Shown here: positions 42,322 to 50,445 of the stretch, in pieces | How the letters are laid out: each line of letters starts with the position of its first letter | Position numbering within the stretch: the first letter of the stretch is position 1 | NCBI RefSeq assembly: GCF_001040845.1 | Contig: NZ_CP011941.1 | Location: forward strand, 2,300,890-2,364,889 | DNA length: 64,000 bases | Reading direction: 5' to 3' | DNA from: Synechococcus sp. WH 8020 | Lineage (GTDB): Bacteria > Cyanobacteriota > Cyanobacteriia > PCC-6307 > Cyanobiaceae | Made by a program: the position numbers and the translations under genes | Notes under the pieces: generated by a model | The model's database searches: none | Seen by the model: the letters and a program-made list of their open reading frames with translations, nothing else | What the model was told of the DNA's origin: nothing

Positions 42322-43652
42322 GGATGGTGCTGCGAGGGGGGGACGGAGCTGTCTTGGCCGCCAGTCGTTGGAGCGGGCGCCGGGCTGAGCCTGGCAGAGC
42401 GGGCGAGTAGCTCCATGGGATGGCAGACGTCCGGACCTTCTGAGTGGAGATGGCTCCTCAGTTGAAGGCTGCAACCGATGTTCGCGCTAGCGATGACCTC
42501 TGCCCCAGTGCTTGTGAGGTCGTTCGCTTTCAGTTGGCCGAGTGCGGCGGCTTCGTCCGGTTGCACCAGGTTGTAGATGCCGGCACTCCCGCAACACACG
42601 CCGGCTTCTGTGGCTTCTTTCAGCTGAAGTTTGGGAATGGCACGCAGCAAGTCCCTGGGCTGGGCCGCAATCCCCTGGCCATGGATCATGTGGCAGGCAT
42701 CGTGATAGGCCACCGTGCAGGGCAGCGGTGTGAGAGCTTGCCGAAACGATTCGGACAGCCCCCGGTTCGCCAGGAATTCGTGCACGTCCAGCACCGGCGC
42801 ACTGAAGTTGTCCTCGCCATCGAGAAGCTCCCCATAGGCCTTCATGGTGTGCCCGCAACCGGAGGCGGCCACCAGCACGGCATCCAGGGTTTCATCGCGG
42901 AAACTCCGCACCAACGCGCTTGCAAGCTCCTGGGTTTGTTGGAGTTGGCCTTGGTGATGGCTCACCGCTCCGCAGCAGCCTTGATCAGCTGGAATCACCA
43001 CTTCAAAGCCATTGGCTTGCAGGACGGCCACGGTGGCGTCGTTGACCCCTGGATCAAAGCAACGTTGCACGCAACCCAGCACCAAGCCCACTCGGCCGCG
43101 TTGTTCGCCTTGTGCCGGATTCACCCGCGGTAAGCGATCAGAAAACCCCTCGGGCGGGAGGGGAGGCAAGAGCGCTTCCATCGCTTCCAGCTGTGGGCCC
43201 AGCAGCTGTAACAGTCCCGTTCTCCGTATGAATCGCTGTAATCCAGTGCCGGCATAGGTGCGTAAGGGCTGCAGCAGTGCGCGCAGGCGTTTGGGGTAGG
43301 GCAGCACCAGAAGCAACAGCTGCCGGAAACTGGTTTGCCAGCTGCTGCGGAACTCAGGTTGGTTGAGTTTTGGGCGGGTCGATTCAATCAGCTGGTCGTA
43401 GCGCACGCCCGATGGACAGGCGGTCACGCAAGCGAAGCAGCCCAGGCAGCTATCGAAATGGCTGGCCACCGTGGCATCCAGCTCCAGCTCTCCAGCTTCG
43501 ATCGCTTTGAGGGTGTGGATGCGCCCGCGGGGGGAATCCATCTCCGTGCCCAGCACCCGATAACTGGCGCAGGTGGGTAAACAAAATCCGCAGTGAACGC
43601 AGGGATCTGTGATTTCTGTCGATAGGCGGGCAAGCTCGTTTTGAGAAGTCAT
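42318..43652 (-). CDS. glcF: Glycolate dehydrogenase iron-sulfur subunit GlcF
   Basis: A 444-residue protein with two N-terminal [4Fe-4S] motifs, CVHCGFCLPTC and CLGCFACVTACP, and two C-terminal CCG-type domains (DQGCCGAVSHHQG and EAGVCCGSAGIYNL). This is the electron-transfer subunit that passes electrons from GlcE-type flavin subunits to the quinone pool. It is the first gene of a unit with the VOC gene. GlcE lies about 2 kb downstream on the same strand; I see no GlcD in the window. Confidence 0.9.
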   Translation of the reverse strand: MTSQNELARLSTEITDPCVHCGFCLPTCASYRVLGTEMDSPRGRIHTLKAIEAGELELDATVASHFDSCLGCFACVTACPSGVRYDQLIESTRPKLNQPEFRSSWQTSFRQLLLLVLPYPKRLRALLQPLRTYAGTGLQRFIRRTGLLQLLGPQLEAMEALLPPLPPEGFSDRLPRVNPAQGEQRGRVGLVLGCVQRCFDPGVNDATVAVLQANGFEVVIPADQGCCGAVSHHQGQLQQTQELASALVRSFRDETLDAVLVAASGCGHTMKAYGELLDGEDNFSAPVLDVHEFLANRGLSESFRQALTPLPCTVAYHDACHMIHGQGIAAQPRDLLRAIPKLQLKEATEAGVCCGSAGIYNLVQPDEAAALGQLKANDLTSTGAEVIASANIGCSLQLRSHLHSEGPDVCHPMELLARSARLSPAPAPTTGGQDSSVPPSQHHP

Positions 43653-43679
43653 TGCCTGATTTTGATCGACATTGTTCTA

Positions 43680-44408
43680 TCAATAGCTATAGCCGAATTT
43701 ATCGATTTCGAAGCGGTAAACCTGCGCAATCCTTTCGGCTTGCAAGTCGGTTAAGACATCTCGATAGTGCCGACGGTCAATGCGGGTACCGGTTTTGCTT
43801 TTGGGCAGGGAAGGGTTGCCAGGGAGGTTCAGATCTTGGAAGAGCCGATGAACTTCATCCTGAAGGTGTTCGTAGCGACAGAAGCGACTGACAGCAATAT
43901 GGCCATCAAGCATGTATAAATTTCTTTCCATCCGAGCCGCTTTTTCCAGTTTGGGGTGAAACAAGTAATCGTTGAGATTGTGTTCCGAACTGCTCCGTTT
44001 TCGGTTGATCCAGTAAAAGCGTGAGAGGCACAGGTCCCAAGGATTACGAACAAAGCAAAAGCTAAAATAACTGCTAATTTTGTTTGCGTCTAAATAATGT
44101 TTGTCTCGTGCTTCCTGCAGGCTGATGTGAGTGTGGAGTCCGATTTTCTTCAGTTCAGAGCTATAGCTCTGTTGAAGAAGATTGAGCTTTCTTTTCGTAC
44201 GTACAATGCCATATTTTCCTAGGTTCCACCATGGGATGAAAAAACGTGGGCCAGGATAATTAAGGCCTTTTCGAATTGTTTCGTCGCTGCCAAGAGGTGT
44301 GATCACGTCTGTGAGAGAGCATGCGCTTGATAGAGCAATGCCTACAGACGTTGAAGCTGTCTTTCTGCTGGCAATAAAGATAAATCTGTTGCTATGACTG
44401 ATAATCAA
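43680..44408 (-). CDS. Sulfotransferase-like protein (Sulfotransfer_2 type)
   Basis: A 242-residue protein whose N-terminus FIFIASRKTASTSVGIALSS matches the PAPS 5'-phosphosulfate loop with KTAST, and whose middle CFVRNPWDLCLSRFYW matches the 3'-phosphate site (RNP...S). These are marks of carbohydrate sulfotransferases of the HS2ST/chondroitin type. Codons are more AT-rich than in the genes on either side (icd and glcF), pointing to acquisition. It lies 9 bp after the icd stop and may use icd readthrough. The acceptor is unknown. Confidence 0.8.
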   Translation of the reverse strand: MIISHSNRFIFIASRKTASTSVGIALSSACSLTDVITPLGSDETIRKGLNYPGPRFFIPWWNLGKYGIVRTKRKLNLLQQSYSSELKKIGLHTHISLQEARDKHYLDANKISSYFSFCFVRNPWDLCLSRFYWINRKRSSSEHNLNDYLFHPKLEKAARMERNLYMLDGHIAVSRFCRYEHLQDEVHRLFQDLNLPGNPSLPKSKTGTRIDRRHYRDVLTDLQAERIAQVYRFEIDKFGYSY

Positions 44409-44417
44409 GGGACGTGA

Positions 44418-45842
44418 TTAGAAGCGCTCAATGATGGCGTCTGCAAAGCCACTGCAGCTCACTGGATCCACTTTGGGTTCCATCAATCGGGCGAGGTCAT
44501 AGGTGACCTGCTTGTCTTTGATGGCGGCGCTGAGCCCCTTGGTGATGAGGTCGGCTGCCTCCTGCCATCCAAGGAATTCCAGCATCATGACGCCACTCAA
44601 GATGACGGAGCCAGGATTGATTCGATCCAATCCAGCGTGCTTGGGGGCGGTGCCGTGGGTGGCCTCGAAGATGGCGGCCGTTTCACCGATGTTGGCTCCA
44701 GGAGCCATACCAAGACCGCCCACCATCGCCGCAGCAGCATCGGAGATGTAGTCGCCGTTGAGGTTGAGGGTGGCCAGGATCGAATATTCCTGAGGCCGGG
44801 TCTGGATCTGCTGGAAGATGCTGTCGGCGATGCGGTCATCAACCAGCACCATGCTTTTCCATTTGCCGTAGCCGTGGCTTTCGCCAATCGCTGCGAGAAC
44901 CTCCCTTACTTCTGAATCGATCGCCTCTTTTTTCTCTGGTGTCAGGCTGTCGTAGCCAGGCTCAATCATGCGCGCATTGTCCTGGGCGCTGAGGGAGTGA
45001 TCTCGATCGAGATTTTCAAGAATCCAACTTTCTCGTTCCGTGATGCAAACATCGCGGAATTCAGTTGTGGCTAGCTCATAGCCCCAGTCGCGGAAAGCGC
45101 CTTCCGTGAATTTCATGATGTTGCCTTTGTGCACCAGCGTGACGTGACGCTTGTTCCCTTCGAGGCGTAAGGCGTGTTGGATGGCTTTGCGAATGTGGCG
45201 TTGGCTGCCGTGTTTGCTCACCGGCTTGATGCCAATGCCGGATCCTTCTGGAATCTGCCGCTTGCCGAGTTTGCCATTGGCCGGAATGACCACCTCATTG
45301 AGATGCTTTCGCAGCTCTTGGCCGATTGGATCGTCAGCCTCCCACTCAATACCCATGTAAATGTCTTCCGTGTTTTCCCGGTAGACGATCACGTCAAGGT
45401 CTTGGGGGCGTTTGTGAGGGCTGGGGGTGCCTTCGTAATAGCGGCAGGGCCGAACACAGCAGTAGAGATCAAAAATTTGTCGCAGGGCGACGTTGAGGGA
45501 ACGGATGCCGCCACCGATCGGTGTGGTGAGGGGACCTTTAATCGCTACACCGAAGCTGCGGATGGCTTGGAGGGTGTCTTCAGGAAGGTATTGGTAAGTG
45601 CCATAGAGGTCGCAAGCTTCATCACCGGCATAAATCTTGAACCACTTGATGGTTTTCTCGCCTTTGTAGGCCTGAGCCACAGCAGCATCGAGCACCTTCT
45701 GGGTGGCGGGCCAAATATCAACTCCGGTGCCGTCGCCGCGAATGAAAGGGATGATTGGATCGTTGGCCACCACGGGTTGGCCGTTTTCGAAGCGGATTGG
45801 CGTGCCCTCGGTGGGGGCGGTGAGCTTCTCAAACTGAGCCAT
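44418..45842 (-). CDS. icd: Isocitrate dehydrogenase (NADP+)
   Basis: Enzyme of 474 residues converting isocitrate to 2-oxoglutarate, the main carbon skeleton for ammonium assimilation in cyanobacteria. IPFIRGDGTGVDIWPATQKV opens the fold; TTPIGGGIRSLNVALRQIFD holds the substrate Ser-Arg site; DVIVYRENTEDIYMGIEW and GLGMAPGANIGETAAIFE complete the catalytic and cofactor regions. ATG 45842 matches family N-termini; an ATG eight codons upstream (45866) is open but less conserved. Nine bp separate the stop from the sulfotransferase start. Confidence 0.95.
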   Translation of the reverse strand: MAQFEKLTAPTEGTPIRFENGQPVVANDPIIPFIRGDGTGVDIWPATQKVLDAAVAQAYKGEKTIKWFKIYAGDEACDLYGTYQYLPEDTLQAIRSFGVAIKGPLTTPIGGGIRSLNVALRQIFDLYCCVRPCRYYEGTPSPHKRPQDLDVIVYRENTEDIYMGIEWEADDPIGQELRKHLNEVVIPANGKLGKRQIPEGSGIGIKPVSKHGSQRHIRKAIQHALRLEGNKRHVTLVHKGNIMKFTEGAFRDWGYELATTEFRDVCITERESWILENLDRDHSLSAQDNARMIEPGYDSLTPEKKEAIDSEVREVLAAIGESHGYGKWKSMVLVDDRIADSIFQQIQTRPQEYSILATLNLNGDYISDAAAAMVGGLGMAPGANIGETAAIFEATHGTAPKHAGLDRINPGSVILSGVMMLEFLGWQEAADLITKGLSAAIKDKQVTYDLARLMEPKVDPVSCSGFADAIIERF

Positions 45843-46180
45843 GGAGGGGGCGCCGTTAGGCGGCATTTTGATTTGGCGAGCTTATGACTTGGTGGTGTTT
45901 CTTTGAGTTCGTTTCGATGATCCATGGCGCATTCCCTAGCGAAGCGAAAGGATCGCTAGCTGCTGATGGGTTGAAGAGGTTCTGAATGATGAGTCAGCGT
46001 CTTAACGGCGCTCTTTCTCCACAGAGACCACGAAAGCCAGAGGCAGGAGCCTGTCAGCGAGCTTGAAAGTGATCGTATGGATGGGTGTTTCGCTGGGGTT
46101 TTTCTTCTTGAATAAACCGTAACGGCTGCTGGCGCATGCCCTTATGAAGCTTCACCCTTAGTTCAGCAGCGATAAACCCT
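45843..46180. other. Intergenic, 338 bp, between divergent icd and a hypothetical gene
   Basis: It should contain the icd promoter on the minus strand and that of the next gene on the plus strand. I find no strong -10/-35 pair and no clear NtcA palindrome (GTAN8TAC) in it. A 62-codon minus frame that overlaps the next gene looks like a shadow. Confidence 0.4.
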
Positions 46181-46633
46181 GTGAATGCGGCGGCAGCTGT
46201 CCACAGCGTGGCCTTAGCCCAGGCCTTGGCCTCAAGCATCACGCTGGTGCGCAGGCAATTCCCTGCTGCTCAGCCGAATTTGAGCCCATGGCGCGATGAC
46301 CCTCACACGCGCCATTGGGACGAGGCCGCCACGTTGGATTTGGCCTTTCATTTTCCAGGCTGGAGCCCTCGGCTGCAATGTCGCAGTTTGTTGCTGCAAT
46401 TGAGGTTCATGTCGGAGGTGTGCGACATGGACTTGTCTTGCCCAACCCTCCTTGGAATTGTCATGCGTGGCATGACGTTTGATGGTGAACGCTGGCGATT
46501 GGCAACATTGGGCGACTGGTTGCCGGCTGGTCCCCACTTACCCCAACGCGATCAGGTGGAGCAGTTGCAATTGATCTGTCGCGAGATGTTTGAAGTGTTC
46601 GAACATGGTGTGCCCAATCACACCCGTTCTTAA
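46181..46633 (+). CDS. Conserved-looking hypothetical protein, 150 residues
   Basis: No family known to me. The sequence is rich in Trp, Leu and Arg, with two well-formed hydrophobic stretches (LQCRSLLLQLRFMSEVCDMD and LSCPTLLGIVMRGMTFDGE). Start GTG 46181 gives the longest form; the codon composition fits core genes. It lies 73 bp ahead of the heme oxygenase gene on the same strand and may be cotranscribed with it. Confidence 0.55.
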   Translation: MNAAAAVHSVALAQALASSITLVRRQFPAAQPNLSPWRDDPHTRHWDEAATLDLAFHFPGWSPRLQCRSLLLQLRFMSEVCDMDLSCPTLLGIVMRGMTFDGERWRLATLGDWLPAGPHLPQRDQVEQLQLICREMFEVFEHGVPNHTRS

Positions 46634-46706
46634 CCCTTCGCAACCGATCTGCGATATCTGCGGAAACTGAATTTAAGGTCTTTCAATCGCTTCGTATTGC
46701 ATTCTT

Positions 46707-47420
46707 ATGTCAGTCGCTCTGGCTACCCAGCTCCGGGAAGGAACGAAAAAGTCACACACCATGGCCGAGAACACCGGCTTCGTGAGCTGCTTCCTGAAGG
46801 GTGTGGTGGACAAGCTGAGCTATCGCAAGTTGGTGGCAGACCTCTTCTTTGTTTATGAAGCCATGGAAGAGGAGATGCATCGACTCAAGGAGCACCCCGT
46901 GTTGGCCCCGATTGCCTTTGAGCAGCTCGATCGCGTCACCGCCCTCGAGGAAGACCTGGCTTTCTATTTCGGCCCTGAATGGCGGCAACAGATCGAAGCC
47001 TCTCCCGCAGCGACGGAGTACGTCGCTCGGATTCGCGAAGTGGCTCAGACAGCTCCTGAGTTGTTGGTGGGTCATCACTACACTCGCTACTTAGGTGATC
47101 TCTCAGGTGGGCAGATCCTGAAGAACATTGCTCAGAAGGCGATGAACAACCCCACCGATGATGGCTTGCACTTTTATGTGTTCCCAGAAATCGCGGACGA
47201 AAAAGCTTTCAAGACCACCTATCGCTCTGCGATGGATACCTTGCCGATCGACCAGCCCACAGCCGATCGCATCGTCGAAGAGGCCAATCAGGCGTTTCAC
47301 CTGAACATGAAAATGTTCCAGGAGCTTGAGGGCAATCTTGTTGCTGCCATCGGCAAGGTTCTGTTTGGTTTCCTCACGCGCCGTCAGCGCACGGGTAGCA
47401 CTGAGACCGCTGCGGCCTAG
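46707..47420 (+). CDS. ho1: Heme oxygenase (biliverdin-forming)
   Basis: A 237-residue enzyme that opens heme to biliverdin IX-alpha using ferredoxin, supplying the phycobilin pathway of light-harvesting phycobilisomes. LREGTKKSHTMAEN holds the proximal heme His17; the distal helix contains YTRYLGDLSGGQIL with its conserved glycines. The length and both signatures match the cyanobacterial HO1 type. The TAG stop is immediately followed by the GTG start of a glycosyltransferase gene. Confidence 0.95.
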   Translation: MSVALATQLREGTKKSHTMAENTGFVSCFLKGVVDKLSYRKLVADLFFVYEAMEEEMHRLKEHPVLAPIAFEQLDRVTALEEDLAFYFGPEWRQQIEASPAATEYVARIREVAQTAPELLVGHHYTRYLGDLSGGQILKNIAQKAMNNPTDDGLHFYVFPEIADEKAFKTTYRSAMDTLPIDQPTADRIVEEANQAFHLNMKMFQELEGNLVAAIGKVLFGFLTRRQRTGSTETAAA

Positions 47421-48554
47421 GTGTTCAGCGAGGAAGGCATTCAACACTCCTCAAGATCGTTCACATCGATACGGGTTCTGGTGCCAGGCACCGGGCCCCG
47501 TTTTCGTTGTGGCGGATTAAGCGTTGCGCTGCAGACGGCCCGTTTGCTGTCGCAGTTGCGTCCCACGGAGGTCGTGACCTATCGGGCTCGGGAGCAATCG
47601 CATCCCTTTCTTGACGACCTTCTTGATCAAGAGGATGCACCCGGCGAGGTCATGTGGCTCGTGAGCTGGGGGTTTGATGTTCCCGGCCTCTTGAAGCGTT
47701 TGCGTGGTCGACTTGCGGTGTATCAGGCCCATAGCAGTGGGTATGGATTTGATTTGCCGCTTGGTGTCCCGGTGATCGCCGTCAGCCGTAACACCCTTGG
47801 TTATTGGGGTGATCGAGCTCCGCGGAATCCGCTGGCATGGGTGCCGAATGCCCTCGAACCTCAGTGGATTGATCGCGGCGCCAGACAGAAGACCCAGATC
47901 AGGGGATCGGACCCACGACCGATTCAAGTGCTGGTGCAGAAGAGGAAGAGCAGTCCTTATGTCCTCAAGCAGCTCGTTCCAGAGCTCAGAGCTCGAGGGT
48001 TGCGCGTTGAAGTGCAAGACGGCTGGGTGGACGATCTTGTGGCGCTGTTTAACAGCGCCACCGTTTACCTCTACGACTCCGCTGAGTATTGGCGTGGCCG
48101 GGGAGTGAGTGAGGGCTTCGGGCTTCCGCCTTTGGAAGCACTGGCCTGTGGCTGCATTGTGTTCAGTAGCTTCAACCACGCCTTGGCTGACTTACTCACT
48201 CCCGGTGACACCGCCTATCAGATTGGTCAGGGGACGTTGAACAACGATCTCAATCGCATCCAGGCGGCTGTTCAGGATCCGTTGGCCTGGCTTCCTCCTC
48301 CAGATCAATTAGAGGCTCTTCTTGAGCAGGTATCGGAAGTCCATTGGCTAAAGCGATGGGAGCAAACATTGTTCTGGATCGACTCGATTGGTCTGGCTGC
48401 TGGCCTAACTCCTGGCTTCGCTAAGACCTCTGGCCTAGTTCTTCGCTCTCCCTCAACGCGCCGTTTGAGATGGCACCAGAGGATCCAGACATTGCAATCG
48501 AAGGTGGTCAATCGGTTGCCCGGCTGGCTGCAGCAAAGCCGATCGAAGCAGTGA
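47421..48554 (+). CDS. Glycosyltransferase (GT-B fold)
   Basis: A 377-residue transferase. RVLVPGTGPRFRCGGLSVAL near residue 18 resembles the glycine-rich acceptor loop of GT4-type enzymes, YQAHSSGYGF and VPVIAVSRNTLGYWG the hinge region, and RGVSEGFGLPPLEALACGCI carries the E...E donor motif. The GTG start abuts the heme oxygenase stop; a true start slightly further in is possible. It opens the polysaccharide locus that continues to 63 kb. Confidence 0.7.
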   Translation: MFSEEGIQHSSRSFTSIRVLVPGTGPRFRCGGLSVALQTARLLSQLRPTEVVTYRAREQSHPFLDDLLDQEDAPGEVMWLVSWGFDVPGLLKRLRGRLAVYQAHSSGYGFDLPLGVPVIAVSRNTLGYWGDRAPRNPLAWVPNALEPQWIDRGARQKTQIRGSDPRPIQVLVQKRKSSPYVLKQLVPELRARGLRVEVQDGWVDDLVALFNSATVYLYDSAEYWRGRGVSEGFGLPPLEALACGCIVFSSFNHALADLLTPGDTAYQIGQGTLNNDLNRIQAAVQDPLAWLPPPDQLEALLEQVSEVHWLKRWEQTLFWIDSIGLAAGLTPGFAKTSGLVLRSPSTRRLRWHQRIQTLQSKVVNRLPGWLQQSRSKQ

Positions 48555-48621
48555 ACAGTCTTTAATCAATTAAATTCATGTTGGGCATTCGCCTAAACGG
48601 CAGCCGTTTGCAGCGTTGTTC

Positions 48622-50439
48622 ATGCACCTGAAAAGTCAGACTTGGAATGAACTGAAGCTGCTGCTCCAAGAACTTCCTTCGAAGCGTCTTCGTTATCTCA
48701 TTCTTGTTCTGCTGGCATCTCTGGTTCAGGGGCTAATTGATATTTTGCTGATTGGATTGCTTGCACGCTTAGTAGGTTTGCTTGCAGGTGCAAAGCTCGG
48801 TGATCAAATACCTGGTATTCGTTTTTTCGGTGGAGGCCTGCTCGATCAGTCGGGCTGGATTGTTGCTCTTCTCATCGCTGCATATTGGTTGGCTTCAGGT
48901 ATGCGCTTTGGAGTGGCCTTATTGGAATCATTGCTGACTGCAGAGATTTGGTCGGATCTTGTTAATAAGGTCTACAAAAATCTGATGTTGCAGCAATATG
49001 AGTTTTTCATGAATAAGCGCACAGCGGTTTTGTCTGAACGCTTTAATCGTATTCTTTCGCGGGTCACAGGTACTGTTATTACTCCAATCATTACGATTTC
49101 AGGCAATCTTGTTTCAGTATTGGCCTTATTGATTGGAGTATTCTTTGTTTTAGGGGCCTCCTCTCTTCTTGTCTTTGCTCTGTTGTTAGCCTCCTATGCG
49201 CTGTCTTCACGCATAATCACTCCTTACTTAAGGCTTGCATTGCGACAAAAAAATCGATACACAAGAAGGTTGAAAATTATTTTTTCAGAGTCGATTCGGT
49301 CAATTAGAGATGTTCAGCTTTATTCTTCCCACAATTACTTTGTTGATCGTTTCGCTCAAGAAGGAGCTCTGGCTAAGCGTAATGAGCGAATTTCAAGTCT
49401 GCTCCCAAACGTCCCGCGATTCGTCATTGAACCTGCTGGGATCACGATTATTTTTGTTGTAGGCCTTGCTCCTGCCATAGCGTCGGGCGATGGCAGTAGT
49501 TTGCGTGATGCGTTGCCAGATTTGGCCACGGTGTTGGTTGTTCTGCTCCGAATTACAGGACCTTTGCAGACTGTTTTTCGTAGCGTTAACAAGTTGAGGG
49601 GTGGACTTCCTGACGTCAAAGATGCTCTGGAGTTGCTAAAGATGCGACCGGGAAGGCTGTCGCTCGGTGATGCGGGCGTTCCATCGCCGTATGGGGTGAT
49701 GCCTAGTCGTTTAATTGAGTTAAACAACGTTAGCTTTTCCTATCGAGGGAGTGATCATTTGGTCCTCGAAAAAATTAATTTATCAATACCTGTTGGTTCG
49801 CGTATTGCGCTTGTTGGCAGTACGGGAAGTGGGAAAACAACAATAGCTCATCTTCTTTTGGGATTGTATAATCCTAGCGATGGATGCCTTCTCCTGGATG
49901 GTATAAGCGTATCCAAGAGAGATATGCCTGCATGGCAAGCAAACTGTGCTTTTGTTCCGCAAAATATTCGTTTGCTTGATGCAAGTGTCAGGGAGAATGT
50001 GGCTTTCTGCGAAGATCCTGAAAGTATCAATGACGATAAAGTTTGGTCGGCGTTGGATGCAGCTCAATTCACTGAGTTTGTTGCGCAAATGCCCTATGGC
50101 CTTTACACCATGTGTGGAGAAGACGGCATAAAGCTATCTGGCGGTCAGCGTCAGCGTTTGTCTTTGGCAAGGGCTTTTTATCGCCAAGCTGAATTATTGG
50201 TTTTAGATGAAGCGACGAGTGCATTGGATAACAAAACCGAACATGACGTGATGCAGGCTTTGGATTTAGTTGGACGTAGATGTACGATTGTCGTTATTGC
50301 ACATCGCCTTTCTACGGTTAAAAAATGCGATCGAATTTATGAAATCGACAAAGGACGCATAATTGCTTCTGGTGATTTCGAAACGCTCCGTAATTTGTCT
50401 CCTAGTTTTAGGGAGATGACAATGCTTGACGTTGTTTGA
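48622..50439 (+). CDS. ABC exporter, membrane and ATPase domains fused (MsbA/PglK-like flippase)
   Basis: A 605-residue half-transporter that should act as a homodimer to flip a lipid-linked glycan or export a lipid across the inner membrane. Six hydrophobic segments occupy residues about 25-310. The ATPase domain has Walker A ALVGSTGSGKTTIAHL, the Q-loop FVPQNIRLLD, signature LSGGQRQRLSLARAF, Walker B LLVLDEATSALD and the H-loop IAHRLST. ATG 48622 is preferred to TTG 48616. It lies 6 bp before a glycosyltransferase gene, so its cargo is probably the glycan made by that operon. The substrate (O-antigen unit or Kdo-linked polymer) cannot be read from sequence. Confidence 0.9.
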   Translation: MHLKSQTWNELKLLLQELPSKRLRYLILVLLASLVQGLIDILLIGLLARLVGLLAGAKLGDQIPGIRFFGGGLLDQSGWIVALLIAAYWLASGMRFGVALLESLLTAEIWSDLVNKVYKNLMLQQYEFFMNKRTAVLSERFNRILSRVTGTVITPIITISGNLVSVLALLIGVFFVLGASSLLVFALLLASYALSSRIITPYLRLALRQKNRYTRRLKIIFSESIRSIRDVQLYSSHNYFVDRFAQEGALAKRNERISSLLPNVPRFVIEPAGITIIFVVGLAPAIASGDGSSLRDALPDLATVLVVLLRITGPLQTVFRSVNKLRGGLPDVKDALELLKMRPGRLSLGDAGVPSPYGVMPSRLIELNNVSFSYRGSDHLVLEKINLSIPVGSRIALVGSTGSGKTTIAHLLLGLYNPSDGCLLLDGISVSKRDMPAWQANCAFVPQNIRLLDASVRENVAFCEDPESINDDKVWSALDAAQFTEFVAQMPYGLYTMCGEDGIKLSGGQRQRLSLARAFYRQAELLVLDEATSALDNKTEHDVMQALDLVGRRCTIVVIAHRLSTVKKCDRIYEIDKGRIIASGDFETLRNLSPSFREMTMLDVV

Positions 50440-50445
50440 CAATTA

